In this document: positions 25,003 through 37,700 of the stretch, piece by piece | How the letters are laid out: each line of letters opens with the position of its first letter | How positions within the stretch are numbered: position 1 is the stretch's first letter | Origin: Cyanoderma ruficeps | Lineage: Eukaryota; Chordata; Aves; Passeriformes; Timaliidae | NCBI GenBank assembly: GCA_008694505.1 | Contig: VZDJ01000219.1 | Span: 2,751,103-2,815,102, forward strand | Direction: 5' to 3' | DNA: 64,000 bases | The notes under the pieces: generated by a model | Told to the model about the DNA's origin: nothing | Database searches by the model: none | The model's input: the letters and a program-made list of their open reading frames with translations, nothing else | Position numbers and translations under genes: made by a program

Positions 25003-28000
25003 GAACAACCATGAATATAAGGAACAAATGCAAATGCAATCTTGCTGCAATGGAACCGAGTTGCAAAGACAGAAGAGCAGGGACATTCCCATGAACATCC
25101 ATGCAGAAGATCCAGGCACAGACAAATCACCAGCAATCACCAACGTCCATCCATGATAACCCATCTGCCTTTGATCACATAAACCACTCATCTTCTCATT
25201 CATTAAACAGTTTTTCCTGATGGGTAATTAAATTCTGACTGACTGAGCTCAGCAAGGGCTTTGTTTGCGTTTTTGTTGTTTGGTTGTTTTGGTGTCCCGT
25301 TCCTTCTCCAAAGACAGAAGTCAATATTACCGGTTAATACTACTGTCCTTGTGAATACAGCAAGCACAGCTTTAGTGCAGACATCCTTTTGCCTTCTGTC
25401 CACTCAATTTCTAAGAATGCCTTGAATTTATTACAGAAATTTTGACTAATCAAACCATTATCTTACAGTGGGAAAGTGTCCACAGCATTTAAAATGAACG
25501 CAGCAAATTTCTTGAGTTACAGTAAACTGTATAAAATTCTCAAACTCATCTTGATTTAAATTTTAAAACAAAATAAAATTATGCAAAAAACCCCCTAAGT
25601 AAACACATTCTACACTAATTATTTCTTGAGAAAATATAATTAACAGATGACTTGTCAGAAGGTATTGCAATACTCTTCACATGTAAATATTCTCTTTCTA
25701 CATCAAACCATTCATCACCTCACTGAAAAAGAAATATTTGTTACACTTATTGCAAAAATTTTCTAGCCATGAGGACCCTGATAAAAAGTTAAGTGATAAT
25801 TTTTTCTATAAGCAACACATAAATAAAATTATGTTTTAACATGTAGCTATCAGATCTTCCCTTTATTTCATTACGCTGGAAGGAGGAACTAAATGAATGC
25901 TTTTATTTTGACAGAGAACCTCCTCATCCTCTCTCAGCTTTCTTCTCACTTGTGAAGACATCTTAGCCCCCCTCTGTCAACTTGAAAGCTCTTACTGTCA
26001 CCAGGCAGAAAGAAAACACCTCACTGTGTATGAGGACTGTCGTGTGCCAATGGATTTGGCTGTCAAGCACTGAAAAGTACTGTCACTCAGTGTCAGAGGA
26101 CTAACAAAGCAATTATCAAAAAACCCACATTCATGAAGCTGAAGACATGCAGATTTAAATAAGACTCAGACAAATCTAGCTAGAAATCTCTCTCCAGACT
26201 AAAAAGGTGTGACTTTCATGCAGATTCCACTAAGCCTTGTTTTTTATTATCCCCTACATGAACAAAAGAACCCTCAAGCCCCCTGCTCATTATTTGAGGC
26301 TTGGTAAGTATCTGAAATGCTGTTTTATGGGAAATCCTTTTAAGCCAGCAACTAGAAAAACATAATTTTCCTATTGCCAGCAATATGGGCTAGAAAAGTT
26401 ATCACTTTTAAGGCTAGTCGTGGTAAAAAAGCCAAACGCATGGAGGATGACGAATTTAGAAAAGGTAGAATTGTGTATGAAATAAAGTCCAGACAGCCAT
26501 TCAGTTGTGTCAAACAAGGAAATGCAAGACCACTAAAACCACACAGAAAATTGCAGCTACTGAGAATACAGTATTTAGTTGCTCAAGAAAAGTGTTCCCA
26601 AGGAAGAGCATAAAACTCCTAATGAAGAAAAGCAGAGAACTGGAAAAAAGCAACAGAACAACATTGGCATTCATCTGTTCTAAGGAGCAGCAAAGGACAA
26701 TCCTTTCACACATGTGATGCTACAAATTCTCAGCCTACCAGCTTTGCCAATATGACATATTCTTATGACATATTTCAGATTAAATAACTACTTCATACTC
26801 CAAAATACCTTTCTTACTTGGTCTCTCTGCACACTTTAAAACCTGCCTACACAAACCAACTCACAGAGAGGGGGTTGCTCTCTGACAGGTAAGTCTGGTT
26901 AAAGGAAAGTTCTTAGCCTAAAAACCAAGCTTCTCCTTAATTTCATATTTCATTAAAAAGAACCACTGAACACTTCAGAGTTTAAACATTTTTAGCTTTG
27001 ATACAGCTCTGAAAAAACCCTGGATGTATTTGCACAACTATGAATAATTTGCACTTTTTAGATCTGCACTTATGTAATACTGTAAGGTAGAAACAGCAGA
27101 AGGGATGATTTTCTGGATGCTGGGAAGATAACTGTTCTGCTGAGTTCATGAAGATAACTCATGGATTAGAGTCATCCTTTTCAAAAGCACCTTCTGTCCT
27201 TGCTTGTATTTTTTCCTAGACATAGTAACAGTCCTTAGACTTTTTGAAATGCATTTAGGATTGTCTGCTCCCACTTTCTTATCACTGTTTCATTGAAGAC
27301 TCTTGTCATCATTTTTTGATTGCTTGGAAGTCATCAGATATGTATCCAATACATTTAAGAGAAACATCTAAAGCTGAAGTTGCTGCCAGATCCTCAGTGA
27401 AGTTTTAAAATTTTACAAATTCCACCATGACACATGAACTTTGAAAGTAGAAGTGCACCATGACAGGAAAAGCAGGTGACAGAGTCTGGACACTGTTCAG
27501 TCTCAGCCATGCCAAACCCTAAAACATGAGAAACACACAGGTGGAAAAAGTCATGTAAAATGTACCACATGATTTTGATCATTTTGAATGAGACATTGCA
27601 CTATCATTGGAATAACTACAAGTCATCAGTCTGTAGATATATTTAGGTGAGCAGTCTGTAGGATTTATGAGAAAGCCTAAAAAAGATACAAAAGTACCTT
27701 CAAGATTTTTTCCTTTTCCTGTACTTAAAAAAACCCACTAGTCTTTGACAATTAACTGCCTTTAAAGATATATTTAATTACATTTTTAGACTCATAATTA
27801 TATATAAAAGATCTCTATGTTGTCCCTCTTGTAGGTTATGCTATGTTTGCAACATTTACTGGCTGAAGGGCTGCACAAGGAGAGTTGGTGGCTGTGAGTT
27901 TATGACATCTTTCAATACAGTGTATTCTTTTCTGTCCATACCTTTTTCTTTAACTCACTTTTCACTTACTGGTTTCTAAGTTAGAGTGGTTCAGCTTCAG

Positions 28001-29135
28001 CAAAAACCATCATGAATGGCACTTCTCCCCAGTGTCTCACATATTGGCACAGGCACTAAGAACAGCAGAAGTGGTCAGAGAAAGCTGAGGGAAATTCAGT
28101 TTGGGAAAAACTAATTTCAAAAACAAACAAAAAAAGAGAAAGCTTTTAGCTGAACTCAGTCACAAGCCAACACAATCCAGAACTGCACATATACAGTGCT
28201 TTTCCAGAGCTTTGCTGGAATCCTGGCCAAGCTGGGGTTTGCCCAGCTTGTGCAATTTCCCAGCAGGCTGCATTTCAAAGTTACGGCACCCTCCAAGTTG
28301 TCTCTGGTGACAAATGTTTCCATAAATGCTAACAGACTTCAATGCTACTTCTTGTTTTGCCTGTGTGTGCAAGAAAATGTTCAGGTCATGAAAGTGATTG
28401 CTCAGGGCCCTCTTGCAGATGGAGGGACAGCAGTGGCAAGCAAGGCAAAACAATTGTTTTTTAAAGGGGCTCCAATTAAATCTTCTTCAGCTGCTTGATA
28501 ACATGAAAGTGATTAAAGGAAAAAAACAGTTACACTCATACACATTCAGCTTTGCTTTTTTCTTCAGTGTCAATGCCATTTACACACTGGGGGTTGAATT
28601 ATTACTCTCAAAAGAATCACTTTGTTCTTTTAGTTGAACATTTCAGGAATGTAATTTTGTTTAAAAAAAAATTAAAAATTGCTTTGCGTTTTAACAGCCA
28701 TAATTATATTTGGCAAAAAAGTCCACAGGAAAGGTGTGTGCCCTTTTTAAGAAAAGCAATTACTCTGCTCTAGGTTAAATAATTTCACCTGCTGTGAAGC
28801 ATTCAGAATTTCTTTTGCTATTGAACGCAGGTAGTTGCTTAATAGAAGACATTCACAAAACGCTACCTGCAAAACAGTCAAAAGTCTGCCAATATTAGAT
28901 GCATTCAAAAATATTTTTTGTATATTTTAATTGCCAGTAGACTTGCAAATCTTTTGTAGTGATAAAAGTTGAGGGATACTCAGAGCTGCTGGAAAGTTCT
29001 GCAAAACCAATTTGTCTTAGAGATCTTTAAAGAAATCATTCATGCTATTGTTAACAGATTGATGAAAAAACCTCCAAGCACACAACTCTAACAGATGTAA
29101 ATATACTTCCTTTATGATTAGTGCTACCATTGTTA
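25003..29135. other. Noncoding DNA between the two inverted LTRs
   Basis: About 4.1 kb separates LTR A and LTR B. No gag, pol or env-like frame is present: the longest open frames (100 codons or fewer, for example 28196-28498) have no retroviral motifs. The stretch is ordinary A+T-rich sequence, consistent with host DNA and not a provirus. Confidence 0.55.
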
Positions 29136-29582
29136 TGGATTCCTTAAGCTTTAGCTTTCATGTTTTCCAGATTCTGTGATGCCCAGGGGTGCAGTTCTGA
29201 GCCTCACATTAAGTGTTAGTCAGCTGTTTTCATGGGTTGAGAGACAAAACAAATCCTTTTCCTGTTCAGGACCAAGGGCAGCTTTCAGGCCCAAAAGCAC
29301 AAACAATGGTGGACAGAAGGGAGGAATAAGAAGGATGGGACCTCACAACCTGAAGCTATAACTGGACATTAAACCCCAATATGCAAATAGACCAAAACTT
29401 ATAAAAGTGTAATATTTCGTGGCCGGTCCTCCATTTTGTGACCATTCTTAGTCCAGCTAGGGTGTAGCCCTGGCCAGGCCCTGTCCTGCCCAAGGTGTAC
29501 CATGAAGGCCTTTCAATAAATACCTACTTTATCCTCCAGCTCTGTCCAGTCTCTGTTTCAAGTCAACCATCCCAAGGCATCA
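29136..29582 (+). mobile_element. Solo LTR of an endogenous retrovirus (copy B)
   Basis: A 447-bp LTR on the plus strand, same family as copy A. The 3' end AAGGCATCA (29574-29582) is intact. The 5' end reads TGGATTCCTT, a worn form of TGATGCCTT seen in copy A. U3 contains ATGCAAAT (29381-29388), then a good TATA box TATAAAA (29400-29406), and R contains AATAAA (29515-29520), about 115 bases after the TATA. This order fixes the orientation. No matching target duplication flanks it (GTTAT before, GGGCA after), so the integration is old or one flank is altered. Sequence to the right (29583 on) is not similar to that next to copy A. Confidence 0.88.
29400..29406 (+). promoter_or_regulatory. TATA box of LTR B
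   Basis: TATAAAA, 12 bases after the octamer motif and about 115 before AATAAA, as expected for the U3/R boundary of a retroviral LTR. Whether it is active cannot be told from sequence. Confidence 0.55.
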
Positions 29583-32500
29583 GGGCAGGAGACCACAGGA
29601 GACATGTCACAGACCCAGCACTGGCCACAGAAACCTCACCAATGACCAGCTAAAGGAAAGCAGATCTGCAGCTTGACAAAAGTGGCTTAGCAGAAACCAA
29701 GATGAGACTAAAAGAGAATATTTAACGTATGTAACAGCAACTGAAACAACACACACCAATTGGCAGTAAAAGATACAGTTCCATCACCTTCTCTGCACAG
29801 TTTGGATCTGTCACTGGTTGTACCCAGCACGTTTTAAGTGTTAGGTTTGACACCTATTTGTGCAGCAGGGAGTCAGTGACTTGGAGCAGTTTGTTTGATG
29901 CAGCTGCTCGGAATCTCTGGGCTTGTTCACAGTTCCTTCAGGACGGGCTAAGTGACATGGCTGCAACTTTCACTAGCACAGCATGGCTCCCTTGCTCTTT
30001 GGAAATGTTCTTATTCACTACAATAAACACAAATTGTTTCTTGTTACAAAACGCCAGCTTGTAAAATTATACTTGTAGAACAGTTAGTAGAATTTACAAT
30101 ATTTATATTTTATCATCATGATAATGAAAATCATTGCTTAATTATATAATTAAATCAAGATCAGGAAGTGCTTAAAGAAAGTAGCATGATACACCAACTG
30201 GTTCATTTCATTCATTTAGTTCAGTCACTTAAAGACTGAAGTAAAATGAATAGGTAGGAGCTATTTTAACTCTTCTGATGAGTAATTAACTAGTTTGTAC
30301 CAAAAAAAGTGTAAAAGTTAGCATTACATTAGCTTGGATCATTGAAACTACTTTTTAATCTTAAAAACAATTTCAGAAAAAAATGCATGGAGTCTAAAAA
30401 GACATTTTAAAGCCTTTTTAGGCAGTTTCACAGACTTTCCATTAAGTCAAATGTTTTCTGTATGTTTTATCCCAAGTGAATACACAGCTGTCTGCAGAAA
30501 TTCGTATTTTTCTGTCCTGAAGTACGCAGTAAGAAGAAAAAAATGATAATTTCTGCTTTGTTATTCATATATAATAAACACACACATTTAGTCAACAATA
30601 GGAATCCAACCACCTTATTTCATATTCAGAAGCGTGGCCTTATTTTCCATGCACGGGGCATCCCTCATACAAATGCCAGGTTCCCATAAAGAGGGTACCA
30701 GCAGTGGGTGCAACAGCATTTACATCCCACTAAATTGCAGGAAAACACTGTTATCAGCAAGGAAAGCATTTAGCAGGTCATCACCTTAAAAAAGCAACAA
30801 AGAGGACAAATCAACACCATTTTGGTGCATCAGCACCTGCCTGATGAACATATTACAGCTACAGAGAGCTCTTAATAAAAGCCTTGTGGTGACATTTATT
30901 TATTTATTTAAACAGGTATGAAATAAACTTTTTTGTTTTTCAAAAACTTTCCAAAGGTGTTATTTTATTTTTAGTTTCAGAAAGCACCTATGGCTACTCT
31001 TTCTGTCAGGGAAAAAAAATATAAGGATACTGAAACCAGTAGAAGAATTAAAAAAAAGCCCCACACCTAATTTGCAGAGTCTGAAAAGAGACGATCTGCA
31101 ATAGCATAGAGCTGGGTTTCACTATAATTAAACTAAGTGACAGATATTAAAATTAATGTTAAATTGGTCTGGTCCTGTTTAAAAAGACTTTATCCCCAGT
31201 TTTAAAAGGTATGCAGGATTTACTACATGAGATCACATGATGCCTACTTCTAGCTCAAAAGTCTACAGCTGAAGGCATTGACATGGACCAGAAGAGAAAA
31301 AGATTATAAAATTTGGCAAAATAATTATCATCTAACCCTATCTGATTCACAATAACAGAAATTAAATACCTACATATCTTGCAAAATAAAAACAGAATAA
31401 ATTTCAAGTTTTATTTCCTGAAAGTCTGTGTACTTCTTTCTCTGTATCTATTTCAAGCAAAGGACTGAAACACCAACATAAATAATTTCTACATCTTTAT
31501 CTGAGAGCATATTTTTCTCCAGGCCATACATCTCTAGATATTGGAGGGTTTTTTGCAAGTACTGAAATTAAAATGGCAGACATTTACCACTATAACCATT
31601 AATTGTCCCTCCACATTCATATGTAATCTGTCCTGAAGGGGTAATCAATTCCCACTCCTGGAATTTATATGAATGAACCAACAAACAAATGCAAGAGCTA
31701 CCTGGCAAGTGAAAACAGAGCTGTGTCCAATGGGATTGAGCTACACAGTAAATCCATCCAGTGAAAGTAACGATTTCCAGAGGCTTTTAGGAAAATCTGC
31801 CTGAAATGAAGGAAAATACAAAGCATTCCAGAGAGATCCTCCTTTTTTTGTTCATATTAGGAGCAAAAAGTTGTAGTAGATAACAGCATTTCCAACCAAG
31901 GGTATGAACCACAGACTGGGAGATGCTATTTATCCAGATCATAGAACAAACGACCCACAAAGCAAGTCAGCTCTCAAAAGTATGGCCAAAACCCCTTCAA
32001 AAATGAGGAAAATAACTTGATAATGAAAGTTATGACAGAATGTGCTCCAGCTATCCCAAAATCTATGGTTTTGGGATCTACCTGCAAAAGGTTCAGATTA
32101 AAGCAGTTGATAGGATAACCCACTTAAAAAACAACCAAAAAAGATCAAACAAAGATTAAAAAAACCAACAAAAGACCTCACACAAAACAGCAAACAAGCA
32201 AAACCCAGCAGCTGGAGAGGCAGCAAATTTGATCTAAGGATTATGAGGTGTTTGCCTGAGCAAGACCATTTTTAGTTGCAGAGCAGGGAGGCACAGCTGG
32301 GCAATTGGTTACCTTCCTCACCCATCTCTGCCCCAAAATGCACAATAAAAGAAAAAAAATAAAACACACGGGAAGAAGCCAGCAGGATGAAACAAAAAAA
32401 AGCATCCAGACACTAAGAGATATTGATATCCGAGGAGTAACACCATTCATGACAAATTTCTGGGGATCCGTTTCTCAATTGCTACCAGCAGCCATGCTAA

Positions 32501-35500
32501 TCACTTCAAAACTTTCAGTCTTTGTGAAGCAGAAAAATAATACACAATAAAACACAATGCTACTCTATACATCTAAGCAAAAAACACCCTAGGAGCAAAA
32601 ATGTCCATTAGAGAGTCTCAATGACACCGATTTGGCAAAAATTCAATTAAAGAGAAAAGCTGTTAGCAGAGGATGGCTTGTGCTCACCAATTAACATGAT
32701 TTTTGATGGTGTTACAGGATGATAATCAGTCTAATGGCTTTTATGGATTTCATTCTTCCAGGCTGGCTTAAAATAATAATTCTGCCTTTAAATACAAGGG
32801 CCTGCGAGAGTCTTGTTACACAGACATGCAGAGCAACACTCCAGTTTTTATTCAGAGTGGCAGTGTGTGTAATATGGACAAATATTCCATATGCAACACA
32901 GAAAACCCACGTTGTATCCATGTGCTTGCCTGAGTTACAAGAGCTGCTCAGAGTAACTACATTAATTACAGGGTCTCCTCCATGAGTGTTATCAAAACAC
33001 CCAAGTTTTTTTTACTAATTTCAAACACTTGAGCTACTCAACATTTTAGTTTCAGAATCTGCAGTTCATTCAGCTCTTACTATTTTATTTGGCATTCCTC
33101 TCACTTGACGAGTATCAGAATCCCTTTCTCTTGGTTTTCTCCTCAGCTGCCTGGCAGTTGGAGGAACCTAACAAACAATTTGGTGGCTTTCAGCCCACTC
33201 TTCCTAAACAGTTGCAAACTGGGCGCGGATATTACCCCATCAGATTCTGCAGATGTCATCTGCTAATGGCTAAATTTATCAAGGACCTACTCTCTAATAA
33301 TTTCAAAAATAAAGTCGTTTTGATTTACTCCATCATTTACCAACATTTCTGACAGCACCAGACACTGCCTGAAGGAGTGTTTTCTGCAGCTTCTGCAGTA
33401 TCACAGTTCCTGCAGTCAGCAGCAATTCAGTGTTTGGGATATGCAGAGCTCAGAGAGCAGAACTGGAACCACCCATCCACATTCCCTGCTAATTGTCCCC
33501 AGTCTGAGCTCTTTAGCACTTTCTACAGAGCCTGCCACTTGTGAAAACTTCTCTGGTAAGAATACTTGGTATTTATTATATTTATAGTGTTTATGTAGAG
33601 AAAGAGAAGCACAGCTCAATCAGATTTTATGCCCAGGGGATATTGCAGCAGCTGCACAGGTATAATTGCTTGTCAATGACAGGGCACAAGCAGGAGGCCA
33701 AACAAGTGCAGATTCAAACATATCCTTTACACCATGCCTTCCTATTACAAGGTGTGTCTGACAGGTGCTGGGAGTGTGAAAAGACGGTGAACATCAGATA
33801 ATGAAACACCCATAAAGCGTCAGGAGGTGAACATTCTACCCACATACACAGCACAAGAGAATATTCACCACAGAAACATGAAAAAAAAACCCCTTCTCCA
33901 GTCCTAAATGACCCAGGAGGCAAGATGGAAAAACAAAGTAAACCAGAACAATCTCCATTAACTACAGCAATCACAGGACCATGTACAGTCCAAAGCTCTT
34001 TATTTCATGCATTTTTTTGTGCCTTAATGGACAGAAGTGGCCAACTACGACAATGAGAAATTGCTTCTTCTACAGGCGGGACTGAGAGAACCTCTTCTGA
34101 AGATCAATGTTTTTAGGTGCAATAAGGATCAATGTCCCATTACAACACAACCAAGAATCTCAAAATCTCTGCAGGTCTTCCTTTAAACAAGCCAGATGTT
34201 AACAGGCACCAAAACACCCATCTGATAGCATGGTCTGAATCCAACACAAAGCTGGATTACAGTGTAGTTCACCTGCATTCAAGCACAGCACTGGTTTCAA
34301 CATGAATGACTCTGATTTACATTTTAGGAGTTATGCATCAATTATTTTAAATGGTGAGGTTTTCCTGCAGTTTTTCCTTTCTTTACACTTAAGAAATGCA
34401 AACTATGATGTAGCTTTTATTTTTTGTTTTAATACCTGGCAATTTGGTGGAAACAGTCTTATTTGCTTTTCTTAGCCTACAAATAAATTAGTTCTGTCAC
34501 AATTACATCCAAATTACTTCTGTCTTGATGAGCAATAATCCTGAAAACCGTTTGCAAGTAAAAAGCAAAAAGTAGCAATTTTAACCACTCACTTCTACTC
34601 TGACATTTCAGCCAGAAGCACCTGTTCCCTTCAGGGAAGAGAACAGACAGTAAACCAGGACAACCACTAATGTTATCCATGCTTTTATCCCTCTGTGACC
34701 AGCTGACTGAAAACACCAAGGTCATTTAAAGACTCCAATCCTGTTTTAGGAGAGACAAAAATTAACTTCCAGAGTATGTGCATGTTTTGTAAGTGTGACA
34801 TAATTGGAGCAGAAAATAATTAATGTGATACCAAACCCACTTTTAGCAAAATAAAATCTTAAAAGCAGCAAAACAATAAATGAGCATTAGTTATAATTTT
34901 GGATTTATGGTCAGAACTTAAGAAACAAAAAAACCCCTGAAGTCTAATTCACATCAAATCCACATAACTCCAGTCTCTGTCTCTCACCAGGCTTCTTTTT
35001 TCATTTAAAGTACAAATTTTACACCTCGTAGAAAAACAAACAAACCAGCCATACAAGAACAACAGTTCTGCTCAATTTAGAGTTTGCTTCACATCATGGG
35101 GAGAGACTACAATGTTCAAAAATCCCCATCTTATTTATTTATTTACTGAATGACACGTGTTGAAAAATGCACAAGCACTAACTTCATTGAATGTTTTTAA
35201 CTCTGGCTTTGCCTTATAGGATATAATTCACGTTTAAGAAGAGGGAGCCTCAGTCACAGAAGTGTTACATTTTATTCACAGATTTGGTATTCGTTGAACT
35301 GGGATAATGTATTACCAACTTCTCTGAATCAAGTCCCAGGCTCCATTTTGCTCCATTTTTCAGAGGTCATGGAAGAGTCAAAACCACTTTATCAAGAAGT
35401 GGGGAAGTGAAGCAGAAAAATAAAAAATAAATGCAGACTGTGCAATTATAATCATTTTTTAATCTTAATAAATCAGTTGAGGTTTTTTTGTTTAATTACA

Positions 35501-36822
35501 TTTGACTGGCCTCCTGGTTGAAAGAATTAAAAATATTATTAGGAGAGAAGATTGTGGCAGGAAGGCAATGAGAAAGCTCCCGTAAACTGACATTTTTGGA
35601 TCAGACCAAATTAGCAGAGACCTGTCCATTTTTTCCTGTTTTTCCACTCTGCCTAAAATGAGTTCTGGAAAAAGACAACATCTCAATACACCTGAACTAT
35701 TGATCTGCCAGAAGACAGATCCCAAGTTTCCCTTTCTTAGTGACACAGGAAATGCTCTGAAAAAAGAGATCATCAGAGTGAAACTACATGCAAAGCTGGA
35801 TATACCACAGCATAATCATTAAATTTATGTCACAGATTGATGGGAGAAGTGAACAGGAAACTCACTGGTGCTTTATAAAAGTGTAGCATCGGCAAATATC
35901 TACAGGGGATTAAAAACAAAACCAAACCACAACAGAACAAGGACAGCAAAAAATGACAAGCAGCAAACTCAGATGACTTAAACAGGTCTTTGATAAACTA
36001 GGAATATTAGGGCCCTTCACCCTTTTCTGTCTCTCCAACACTGCATAAGTCATCTCTGGGCAAATTATTTTAACATTCAGTTTTCACCTGATAGATCTTT
36101 TTGCTTGTACAATCCATTTTGGAGGCATAACTTGTTTTCTTTGCTAAGATTTCATTTCCTCCCATCTCAGAACTTGATGAAATCTATTTCTTAGTTCCTC
36201 ATCTCCCAGTGAAAGCTGACAACAAGCATCAGACAAAATGTAGCTGTCCCATATGAGGTAATTCATTTCTGTCAAAGATTAGACATTTTTTTCCCTTAAC
36301 ATGAGATGACTGATACTGTTCTGCAAGATCCAAAGGGACAATTTAACCACTGAAGTGCCAAGAGATCCTGAGGCTTGGCTTTTCTCCTCAAAGCACACAG
36401 TCCAACGGTGAAAGCAGATGGAAGCCTCTAGAAAGTCTGGTCTTCCTTGTGATTTGAGGCTTTGCCTCACTAAATTTAGGCCTAATCAAGTATGTTTCAG
36501 TTGATAAATTCTGAGAAATAGCAATATTTTAAAATTACATATTTGAACACTTCTAACCAGTTAGAACTTATTTTATCCACTATACAGCACAGGGAGGAAA
36601 CCCGAGGTATGTTAAACTCACTTATGACTATCCATGACCTCAATGGTAATGAATTCTTTTGAAATTCAGCTCTCACCTGACTTCCCATCTACATTAAACT
36701 GGAATCATCCATCAAAACTCAGGGAAACCCAGATCATGGGAGCTCATCATCTTATTGTGTTAGTTGACAATTGTCTGGCATTCTATTGTATAGAAATAAA
36801 AGCAAGATAAAGTAACTGTTTG
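29583..36822. other. A+T-rich noncoding stretch, no gene seen
   Basis: No recognisable exon, RNA gene or interspersed repeat. Short (TTTA)n runs occur at about 30894-30912 and 35132-35146. Open frames of up to 93 codons overlap on both strands without family features. Confidence 0.5.
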
Positions 36823-36990
36823 CATATTGAATATTATTTATATGTATATTATATAGTATATAATGTAATACTAATACAATACTAATATAATATAATGTTG
36901 ATATAATACATAATATAAACATGTACATTACTATATGTATTTATAAAAATAATTGAATATTGTCAATTCTTACATATACATATATAAATG
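36823..36990. repeat. A+T-only low-complexity tract (TATA/TAATA words)
   Basis: Some 170 bases consist almost wholly of A and T with irregular TATATA, TAATA and ATACTA words. It is not a clean microsatellite. It borders a sharply G+C-richer block on its right. Confidence 0.75.
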
Positions 36991-36994
36991 GCCA

Positions 36995-37345
36995 TTCAGT
37001 AACAGTGACAGAGGGGAAAGGAAAAAGTGAGCTACAAGCCCCTCTGCAGCACGGGCAGATCATTCCCAGCTCTGGGGCTTCTCCCTTCCCATGGGACTGG
37101 GAACATGCAGGGAACCTGGGCTCTGTGGGACCAGGGGTGCTTGCAGTGGGCTGACTCAGCTGCAGCAGCTTAGTGATGCTCCAAAGAACAGCAAAGAGCA
37201 GCTAAAAAACCAGAAACAACCCAACCCACCCCACCCGTCTCTTCCAAATGGCCAAAGGCCCTCGGGACTCTTCAGCAAAGGTGTGGCAATGAAATCTGCT
37301 GGGTCAGGGCACAGCCACATGCACAGCATATTATTCAATTTCTGA
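36995..37345. other. G+C-rich block, unidentified
   Basis: Contrasts strongly with the A+T-only tract beside it. It is rich in CTG, CCC and GGG words but poor in CpG. Overlapping short open frames on both strands (36960-37154, 37091-37345, 37156-37395) share no recognised domain. It could be a degraded retroelement or exon-like conserved DNA; I cannot decide. Confidence 0.35.
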
Positions 37346-37700
37346 CACTTAATTGAAGCTTTTCCAGAGAGATAGACGAAATAAATAGAGAACAAAACGT
37401 TTTGGTGCTGGCATCTGATGTTTTCCTCAAGAAATAGCTCTTGATGCCAAAAATACTCGGGAATCAGCGTTTGAAAGGTTAATTAGATTCTCCATAAGCA
37501 TTTCAATTACAGGAATGAGAAATTAGCCCATTTAATACATATTTAATATGTATCCTGACACATCCTATTTGTTTCAGATTTTCTCTGCCACGAGACTTTT
37601 CTTTTGCGGACGGGTTATTAATCGCAACATCCTCTGACGACGTCTTGTTTACAACTTAGATCACCTCTGGAGGCCGAGGGCTACTCTCATCAAGATTCTT
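37346..37700. other. CpG-retaining segment, candidate conserved regulatory DNA
   Basis: About eleven CpG dinucleotides fall between 37373 and 37676 in DNA of only moderate G+C. This is near the number expected by chance, whereas the rest of the window shows the strong CpG loss usual in vertebrates. TAATTAGATT, TTATTAATCG and CTTAATTGAA are homeodomain-type words, and TGACGACGTC resembles a CRE. No open frame or repeat explains it. Regulatory function is inference only. Confidence 0.35.

Noticed and set aside
26374..26717. Overlapping Lys/Arg-rich open frames (+)
   Set aside because: Basic composition follows from A-rich DNA; two frames overlap and neither resembles a known family.
24570..29582. 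LTR A and LTR B as the two ends of one provirus
   Set aside because: They are inverted, too diverged, and the DNA between them has no gag, pol or env motifs.
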